Assembly (NCBI RefSeq): GCF_048544455.1
Contig: NC_133538.1
Coordinates: 37,945,469 to 38,009,468 of the forward strand
DNA length: 64,000 nt
Source of the DNA: Silene latifolia
Lineage: Eukaryota > Streptophyta > Magnoliopsida > Caryophyllales > Caryophyllaceae
Reading direction: 5' to 3'
The stretch's first letter is position 1. Every line of letters begins with the position of its first letter. The translations under genes and the position numbers were made by a program. Below the pieces are notes generated by a model. The model was given only the letters and a program-made list of their open reading frames with translations, was not told the origin of the DNA and searched no databases. This document shows positions 56,853-64,000 of this stretch, piece by piece.

Positions 56853-57268
56853 TCCTTGTCGTTTGTTCCAATAATAATGGCCAGGGTTTTGGGTCCAATA
56901 GACTTAAGAATGCATGACTTGTAGATGCATCAAAAAGTAATCTATGTGCATTAACCAAGCTTGTATATACATGAAATAAACTACCATTCTGATTCTTATT
57001 ACCGGTGGGTTTGGGGTGCAATTGACTTATGAATGCATGGCGTAATCTTGTGGATGGATCAAAAAAGACTATGTGTGCATTAAACAACCCTGTATATACA
57101 TGAAATAAGCTATCTTCCTGAAGCTAATCACTGTTTGGTTTGGGGTGCAATAGTCTTATGAATTCATGGACCAACCTTGTATATGCATCAATTAACTATC
57201 TATGTGCATTAAACAACTTTATATATACATGAAATAAGCTGCCTTACTAATGCTAACTACTTTGACAG

Positions 57269-58815
57269 ACCTCCCAAACCAAATATTATAGCAGCAGAGG
57301 CAGAACAAATTTCAACGCGTCAACGGAGTCCGCTTATTAAATCCAAGGTTCGCGAGGAAGTCCCACTAGATGTGCCTCCTAACAAGAACAAGAGGAAGGC
57401 TCCAGAAACAAGCAAAGGGTCAAGGCAAACTACAAAAAGAAGAAAGCGTTCTGACAAGTATAAGCCTCTCCTCACTCGGATGAGTCCTTCCTTGATCACT
57501 AATTTCATGAAGTTGGGCCCATCCAAAAAGCAAATTGAAGGCATCCACATTATGGGGTTTGGAGGTTTGTTACAGCTTAAGTCAGAAGAAATCAATGGCC
57601 ATTTGGCCAGATGTATTTTCGAGACGTTTAATCCGTTTAACTATTCATTGATGAACCGCGATCTGGGTATCTCGGATGAGGATATCCACGTTGCAACTGG
57701 ACATCCTATGGGACCGATTGACATTGTTGCAGCTGGAATGTTCTGTAAGGAAAAGGAGTACACTGGGGCTGTCAAGAGGTATAAGGTTCAGTTTACCACC
57801 TCAGATATTATGAAAAAGGTTCTCTTAGATAATATGATGGAGCAACGGGATGGTAGAGACGATTTCAAGAGGAATTTCCTAATCTATATCGTCAATGTTC
57901 TCTTGATGGGGGTAGTAGGTGATCAATGATCATCCTAGCCCTCGGATATTAAGCTCCTTTTCAAATCTCTCCGATGTCCCTAACATGAATGGGTGCAAAT
58001 TTGCACGGTCCCATATGATCAGCAACGTCATGTCGTGGAAGGCGGTTGTAGCTAATTCCCCCAAAAACTTATTTTAAGGGACCGATTCTGATTTTCCAGA
58101 TTATCTACTTGGATAGATGTGTTTTCATGACGAGAACGGTGCCTCGATTATTTCACTTATTAGCGAATTGGGCGGATGAGAAAATTAGAGAAAGAGTTAA
58201 GTTGGAGAAGCATAAGGGGGCGGCTTTAGCAAGGGCTCTGTTGAACCCATATTTGCTTATGTTGCACCTCTACATGAACGTGAACCTGAACCTCAACCTC
58301 AACCTCAACCTCAACCTGAAATTGAAGCTGAACCGGTTGATGAGAGGGAAGAATCCATCAAGGTTTTGGCGGGCACAGCAATTCGACTTGCAGACATTTA
58401 TGGTGACTTTACCAAAGCAGTTAGAAATGCTAAGTGTAAGTCTCCCGGTTGACCGGCTCTCACGCAAATGTCAAATTTGGCAGATTGTTTATTTGAAGGA
58501 TTTTCCCTTTACAGCAGAGTACAGAAGAAGGTGAAAGGGAAGGTGTTGAATGTGAAAGGGAGTGTGCTACCAAGGAGAAGATGGAGAAGGATGAAGTGGA
58601 GGAGGATAAGGAGAAAGAACCGCATGAATTGAAGGAGAGAAAGGAGGAGGGGGCAGTGGAGGAGGAGTTGAAGAAGGATGAGGGTAAAGTGGAGGAGGAG
58701 TTGAAGAAGTAGGAGATTGACACGAGTTGTGCAGATGATGCGTTTCTAGACATTCCCGCTATCATGGCTGAATTAGAAGGGATCCTTAATGATGCATACA
58801 CTCATGTTGGCTAGG
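57269..58815 (+). pseudogene. N-terminal region of Ulp1-like module 1 gene
   Basis: From the acceptor at 57268 an open frame of about 220 codons runs to a stop at 57927-57929. It has a basic nuclear-type stretch (NKNKRKAPE, TTKRRKRSDK) and a domain with HIMGFGGLLQL, RDLGISDEDIHVATGHPMG and FLIYIVNVLLMG. That pattern is like the plant domains found N-terminal to Ulp1 proteases in mobile-element genes (DUF1985-type; by recognition only). Homology continues in other frames (DVPNMNGCKFARSH, then YLDRCVFMTRTVPR from 58101), so it is frameshifted. A repeated Glu-Pro/Gln-Pro run at about 58272-58325 and an E/K-rich coiled-coil-like stretch (58513-58710) follow, ending near AELEGILNDAY. Confidence 0.55.
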
Positions 58816-58969
58816 TGTTTGAATAACATCATGAAAATTTGTTGAAGGAAAAGAAAGAAAAAGGAAAAGAGGGAAAAGACGCTTCTGGAAGAACCGTCTT
58901 TCAGCCTTTTTAGTGGTTATGATGCACCATATAACTCTCAAGAGTTCCTTGAGTCCAGGTTGTAGGCTG

Positions 58970-60542
58970 CTTCAATTGTTCCTCATGCAAGCACAACAAC
59001 TACGCCGTCTGCTCCAGTAGTTCGTCCTTTATCGCCAATATCGCCAATTCTGATCTCGTCCCAACCATCGCCTGTAGTTATCTCCTCTCAAGTATCGTTG
59101 GATGAATCGCCAATGCGCCCTCTTCTCCAACTGCGCCCTCAGATTATGCCATTGAGAGTCGGCAACTTAAGAGGCAGGTGGCTGGTAGAAGGGTTCTCCC
59201 TAAGAGGTGTGTTGAGGTAGCGAATGTTTACCAGTCACCTTACTTTATCAGAAACGTGGACATGGTTCGTGACTTGAGTCGGTCGGAAAAACTAGTAAGA
59301 GACTATGCATTTTTAGAGGACTTAGATGAAGAGTACATATCACTCTCCTATATTTTTTTAATCTTATTCGGCATATATGTATTATATTTTCTTTGTATAA
59401 CACTAAGGTTTCATGTTATCATAACTGTATATGGAGGTCTTGTTTAGCTGTGCGGGCAAGACTCTCACACGAAGTCATATGAAGAGTTTGCTTCTTGATC
59501 GTGGAGTTCATACAGATGTCAATTCTGTGTGGTGTGATTATTTGAATGAGGGAAACAAATTCAGAGATCGTAAATGCCCTTGCCGTCTATTTATCACAGA
59601 GACAACTAACGTAAGTTTTCCATGGTTGTTCTCAACCTTGGGCTGCAATAGAATTTTGAATGCATGAAGTAATCTTGTAGATGCATGAAACACCAATCTA
59701 GGTGCATTAAACAACACTGAACATGCATGAAACAAGTGTCCAATTATTACAGGTTTTTATTCTCTAATACGGGTCACCTAATTTAATAAACAGATTGACT
59801 CATTAGATGTCAACTTTGCAGACGTGGAGTTGGTAAGTCCTTCAATATTTTTACATTACCATGGCTGTTCTCAACTAAGCGTCTTTCTTTTCATTTTCGT
59901 CTTTCTTTTCAATGTCGTACAGATTTTCATTCCTATTGTTACACCCTTGCCATTTGTCTTATGTTACCATGTTAGTAAGAAGATGTTAGAAGTGAAGCAC
60001 TTGATGCCTCCGTCAACTGACTATTCTTGCCATGTTAGACATGTGGTATGTCTTCAAATCTTTTGGCAATAAAGTGTCTGATTTTCGTCTAATTTTTGTG
60101 AGAGATTATTTACTTGTCATTGTTTTTCCTTTATCAGAAAAACTTGTTGAATACGCTTTCAAGTAAGATTCCAAAGCTGGTGTCTTCATGGCTTTTGATT
60201 CCTAAGTTGTATCTTCCGCACGTTGACGTAGATGTCGAGCATGATACTGGAATCTACCTCATGCGTCATATGGAGATGTACAACGGGGTTAAGGGATGCT
60301 TAGGTTCAAAGGTGGGTCTAAAGGGAGTAAGTCTGTATTATTTAATTCAACTTTTCCTTCTATGTGCATTAAATATGAAGGCACTGATGTTGATTTCTTT
60401 TCTTGTTATTGTTCAGAGAGTTGATGTTAAAAGTTATGTTGTGAGGGTTTGTAATGAAATTCTAACTTGGCGATACAACTCTTACAAACTTCAAGTGACG
60501 GCTGCAGCAAAGGCTTACACGAATGGCGGTCAGATTCGATAA
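58970..60542 (+). pseudogene. Ulp1-like (C48 peptidase) module 1, catalytic residues replaced
   Basis: The exons have clear splice signals. The first ends LFITETTN/GTAAGT (59610). A short exon ends at GTTG/GTAAG (59833). IFIPIVTPLPFVLCYH opens the next exon (after an acceptor near 59929), which ends H-V/GTATGT at about 60047. KNLLNTLSS starts at about 60138 and continues to VEHDTGIYLMRHMEMY. The final exon ends NGGQIR-stop (60542). Position and phrase match the C48 fold, where the usual HW/HF is here LPF and the usual D-C-G is D-T-G (Thr codon 60246-60248). Catalytic His and Cys are therefore both absent. It could be a decayed gene or a non-catalytic paralogue. Confidence 0.55.
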
Positions 60543-60769
60543 TGCGGAATCTTAAGTAGCTTTGTTTTCCGTTTTCCGTTTTTATTTTTTCCTTTTTTCC
60601 TTTTTTCCCCGTTAATCAAGGAGCTTTTATTTTCCCCTTTTCCCAGTAATCAAGCGCCACACGATGATTTATCATATAGATGCACACTTGATCAATTATA
60701 TTCGGAAAAATGGGGCAAATAAGGAGTAAATTCTAACTGACCATACAGCTTTTTTTAAACTTCAGTTTT

Positions 60770-62183
60770 TGTCCACTCTTTGTTGTTCCGTGTTTTCTAA
60801 TTACAACATGTGCATCATTAGTGAGGTCGTTGTAGAAACCGATTGGTTGCAAGTAACCCAAGGCGCGTTGCAGACCTTGCTGCAAGGATATTGGCTAATG
60901 GATATGGTTATTGATGTTGTTGGTATTCGTACTACAGTCAAAAACCCAAGTGTTGTGTATTTTCCGACAATAATAAAGGTATTCATATTCCTTATTGAGT
61001 CAAATATTTGTTTTTGGTTTTTGAAATTACAAAGAATTTTGACAAATGTTCTCAAATTTCAGGAAGTTGTCGGTAAAAAGAGGTTTCGAAGTCAATACGT
61101 CCTACTGGACTACTTGCCCCTCAATCTAAACACAACCCAACTGGTAAATAAACATTCTTTTACTTTTTTTTGCCATGCACTTTTTTTTTCAATGCCCTTT
61201 TTTTCATTTGAAGTCGATACATCCTACTTGACGACTTTGTAATATTTCAGGCTTTCTTTCCTTATTGTGTGGAGAGATCACATTGGTTTGCATGTGTTGT
61301 TGACTTTGGAAAAAGGATGAACTTCATACTCGACTCCAGCCTGCCCAGGCGCCCTGAAGTCAGATAAAAATTTTTTAGTTGAACAGGTATGATTTATTAG
61401 TTTTTTGCACAAAAACATGTTGCCCCTGACTTATTATATCCTAAGGTCTTGCTCAACATTTTTGATCGCCCAAAATGCATTGTCGAATGAAAATATTGTT
61501 GGTGATCTTTATGTGCATGAAATACCCTTGTATGTCCATGAAATAACCTTCAGCGTGCATGAAATACCCTTTTATCCTTGGAATAGCATTGGCATTTATT
61601 TTTTGAAAGTTATGTCGGCACATTTAGCTGAGAGTCTATTCAACGAGTTTATTCAATTGTAAATATGATATACGGAAGGCAACTCAATGGTTTTCGACTT
61701 TCCAAAATGCATTGTCGAATAAGAATATTGTTGGCAATCTTTATGTGCATGAAATAACCTTGTCTGTGCATGACATAACCTTGTATGTGCATTAAATACC
61801 CTTATACCACAATCACAATCACTCACTGTCTTGTTTTTGTATAGCTCCCGCCTGCTTTGGAGATCATCGCAAGAGACTCTTCAAGATACACAAGGTTGTT
61901 GGAGATCAAAACTTTTCAGTGGGAGGTTGTGCAAGTGCCTCGACAAAAGAACGGGTATTCTTGTGGAGTTTATTTGTTGAAGTGGCTAGAAAATTTGTGT
62001 GATCAAGCATCATGGACTGATGAGCATTCTTACGAGGTATAAATTTTTCAACAGACTTTTGTAAACATTATTCAGTATATTTTATTTCAAGCCTTTCAAT
62101 ATTTGTTGTCAAATGAAATTTATATATAGGATTTGGATGAATATGGTATGAGTATGATTGCACGTCTTATCAAATGGAAGTGA
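60770..62183 (+). pseudogene. Ulp1-like (C48 peptidase) module 2, catalytic set present
   Basis: A second, separate protease-like module lies directly downstream in the same orientation. Exons: about 60808-60980 (EVVVETDWLQV...VVYFPTIIK); 61064-61143 (RSQYVLLDYLPLN); 61252-61366 with H-W (His codon 61281-61283) and ILDSS (Asp codon 61332-61334); about 61846-62039 with VPRQKNGYSCGVYLLKW (Gln 61944-61946, Cys 61962-61964); and a last exon ending IKWK-stop (62183). The His-Asp-Gln-Cys set is what C48 cysteine proteases need to cleave SUMO-like conjugates. A stop (61365-61367) follows the Asp exon unless splicing removes it, and no start codon is identified. It may be a gene fragment. Confidence 0.55.
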
Positions 62184-63551
62184 AACACGAGAAAGGTAAA
62201 CATCAAGAACTTTCGAATGCCTAATTTAAATTTTGCCTAATTTTAATCTTCTTTTCATTAGATTCTGTCTCGGAGTGACTTTTACGTAACAGTATTTCCT
62301 CCCCGTTTTTTTGTAGGATTATCACTAGGTGTTATTTTCTAAACACTTGAGTCGAGTGATGTGCAAAGGGAGTGGCATATGACCTAATCCAACATTCGAA
62401 ACACTGAGCCATTTTTTTGATCTGATTCCTTGAGTCGAGTAATGTGCAAAGAGAGTAGACCCTGGAATATTAAATTCTTGGTACATATTAGATTCTGGAA
62501 TATGTAATACACTAAGTCTTGAGAGTACATATTATATTTTGGAATATTTAAGTCGTGTAAGACATGAAGTCATGTTCAGGTAATACGGAAATCTCTCTAA
62601 CATTGTACATTCATTAAAAAATGTTACACGTACATGAAATAACAGTGTGCATGCATGAAATATGTAAGTCATGTGTCCAGGGTCAAATCTTAAAGTAATC
62701 TCAAGTGAACTTTTAAAATGTTGCATTTTCATTTAGATTTTGGAATTTTATTATTAACTTCGACAGTTGGGGATGTGGTAGCAAAGAAGGATGTAGTGGT
62801 GGATCACATTTCTCCGGTTTTTTAATACTTAACTTAATCTTGCATTAGAAAACGTTCTACGTGCATGAAATAACCATAAAAGTGCATCAAATAACCATGT
62901 ACATGCATGAAATAACCATAAACTATATTGACCATTACACATTAGATTACTGATTTTCCTTAGCATGACTAACACGACTCGATAAACATAACTCATGCCT
63001 CAAAAATAGTGAATAAATATGCTGATAGGACGGGCCCAAATTGAAATAAGCCCACACCAATTCTCATTATTTGTTGATGTTGGGTCAACAATTTTCATTT
63101 TACCCGGCTTGTCATATACGATGATTTAGTTAATGACATTTTCGCTCAGATCGTCACTTTGAATTTTAAAGACTTGTCGTACACGAAGATTCATTTTAAT
63201 TGATCACATTTTAGTATTGGGCTATTCTCATTTTAGATTACCAAATCTGGTGAAACAATGAATAAATTAATCGCCTTAAGATTTCTTAATACTCGCCTAA
63301 TGTGTTCATGAAATAACGTTCTTTGTGCATTAAATACATGTGTATGTGCATGAAATACCGTTGTATGTGCACGAAATAATGGTGACAGGAAAACTCACAT
63401 TTTATATTCTATAAGTATTACATTCATATTAAGAAAACAAGTCCAACATCTATCAAATAAAATAAAAATTCCCGAATTATTCAATAAGGCAAAGGTCGAA
63501 TGCTTTAAATATTCTTTTAAAAAAATTACTCTACTCATTGTCGGTTGTCCT
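62184..63551. other. Intergenic region between Ulp1 module 2 and the FAR1-type gene
   Basis: AT-rich with no supported gene. It holds three clusters of the 21-bp unit and would contain the convergent 3' ends of both genes. Confidence 0.5.
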
Positions 63552-64000
63552 TCAGTCATAATTCCTGCTGTCGTGGTTCGTCATCTCCCCACAAGCCCTG
63601 CATTTTCTTAGCGGTTTCTTGTTCAGTTCCCCAGCTCGTTCTCTTTGTGAGATCAGCCTTTTTCCCGAGCCTTTGTTTTTGCACTGCCTTGGAGGCAAAA
63701 CCTTAATCTCACTACGGATGCTTGTTCCTAAAAGCATCCCAATTTCAGCATTCTTGTCCTTTACCTTTGCAATACCAGTATTGCCACTTTCATCAGGGGC
63801 ATTTTTTACCCTTTCCTTGAACTCACGCAAAATCCTAAGCAACTCATCACAATGCCCAGAACTCTGTTCAACGAGTGCCACACAAGTAAACAACTCTGAC
63901 CATAACTCACCAACTTTGTTTTTCTGTACATCCATTGATGTACAATCAACAAGCAACTGGCCATTAGGGTCGACGATTAGCTGGCAGTTTGCTAGTTTGC
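63552..64000 (-). CDS. C-terminal part of a FAR1-related (MULE-type) protein, runs off the window
   Basis: On the minus strand an uninterrupted frame of at least 134 codons ends at 63552. It starts inside the protein; its upstream part is beyond 64000. A helical region (ELWSELFTCVALVEQSSG, LLRILREFKERVK) is followed by LPPRQCKNKGSGKR, a basic stretch and a final Cys/His cluster C-R-A-C-G-x4-NHDSRN. This ending is typical of FHY3/FAR1-related proteins derived from Mutator transposases. It converges on the Ulp1-like modules. Whether the full gene is intact cannot be seen. Confidence 0.7.
   Translation of the reverse strand, partial: KLANCQLIVDPNGQLLVDCTSMDVQKNKVGELWSELFTCVALVEQSSGHCDELLRILREFKERVKNAPDESGNTGIAKVKDKNAEIGMLLGTSIRSEIKVLPPRQCKNKGSGKRLISQRERAGELNKKPLRKCRACGEMTNHDSRNYD

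Larger units (their letters stand above)
54413..63395 (+). repeat. Dispersed clusters of a 21-bp unit (consensus GCATGAAATAACCTTGTATGT, degenerate)
   Basis: At least twelve clusters of two to four units occur: about 54413, 56040, 56373, 56910, 57030, 57155, 59658, 61516, 61748, 62612, 62860 and 63303. In the clusters I counted, successive units start exactly 21 bp apart. The 5' half (GCATNAAAT) is best conserved. All are in the same orientation and fall in introns or intergenic DNA. Four of the clusters are part of a larger ~125-bp block starting GGTTTGGGGTGCAATAGACTT. Confidence 0.8.
53536..64000. mobile_element. Large insertion in D's 3' LTR, probably a gene-carrying Mutator-like element
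   Basis: The sequence that interrupts the D LTR carries plus-strand intron-containing gene remnants with Ulp1-protease modules and a minus-strand FAR1-type C-terminus. Both gene types are known cargo of large plant Mutator-like elements. The left end is inferred from loss of LTR homology. No terminal repeat could be tested because the right end is outside the window, so the element class is inference. Confidence 0.45.

Overview
The window is plant nuclear DNA and consists almost entirely of nested transposable elements. I see no prokaryotic signals and no convincing intact host gene. The mix is eudicot-like: Athila- and Ogre/Tat-type Ty3/gypsy elements, chromovirus (Tekay-like) gypsy elements, a Ty1/copia element, a Cassandra TRIM, a plant LINE, a Mutator-type MITE, and FAR1/Ulp1 genes typical of large Mutator-like elements. 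The families suggest Caryophyllales, possibly a Silene-like Caryophyllaceae; this is an impression, not proof.

Layout. The outermost recognisable element is chromovirus D on the + strand. Its 5' LTR survives in pieces (28454-28982, 32515-32896, 37844-37915). Its primer site is at 37919 and a decayed gag-pol runs 38631-42083 and 51303-52319. Its 3' LTR starts at 52574. Six insertions broke D. (1) A related minus-strand chromovirus A has its LTR at 24047-28453. (2) Solo LTR C is at 28983-32514 (target duplication ATTGG). (3) A LINE is at 32897-37843 (14-bp duplication). (4) Athila-3 is at 42084-51297 (duplication GTTAC). (5) A large insertion begins at about 53536 and runs off the right edge. 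It carries an unknown gene, two tandem Ulp1-like protease modules and a convergent FAR1-type transposase end. (6) Element A was itself hit by solo LTR B (24213-26588, CTATG), an Ogre/Tat element (14376-23984, CACAC) and a copia element (to 12414). The Ogre element contains Athila-2 (15130-19928). The copia element contains Cassandra (9132-9936, GAATC), a MULE-type MITE (11268-11712, 9-bp duplication) and a tandem LTR-sharing Athila-1 array (1-8070).

How it works together. No autonomous element is intact. The three Athila-type elements keep LTRs, tRNA-Asp primer sites and polypurine tracts, but all lack pol. They retain a short gag-derived ORF with an acidic middle and a conserved C-terminal phrase, and long noncoding 3' regions.

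Most striking signals. (a) Family-specific short dyad-symmetric CG-rich 'words' are clustered in LTRs and leaders of Athila, chromovirus and Ogre elements. In homologous Athila LTRs the flanks are conserved while the word has been replaced. (b) A hairpin with two compensatory stem changes lies immediately upstream of the Athila polypurine tract. (c) Many copies of a strictly 21-bp-periodic unit are scattered in clusters through the 54.4-63.4 kb locus.
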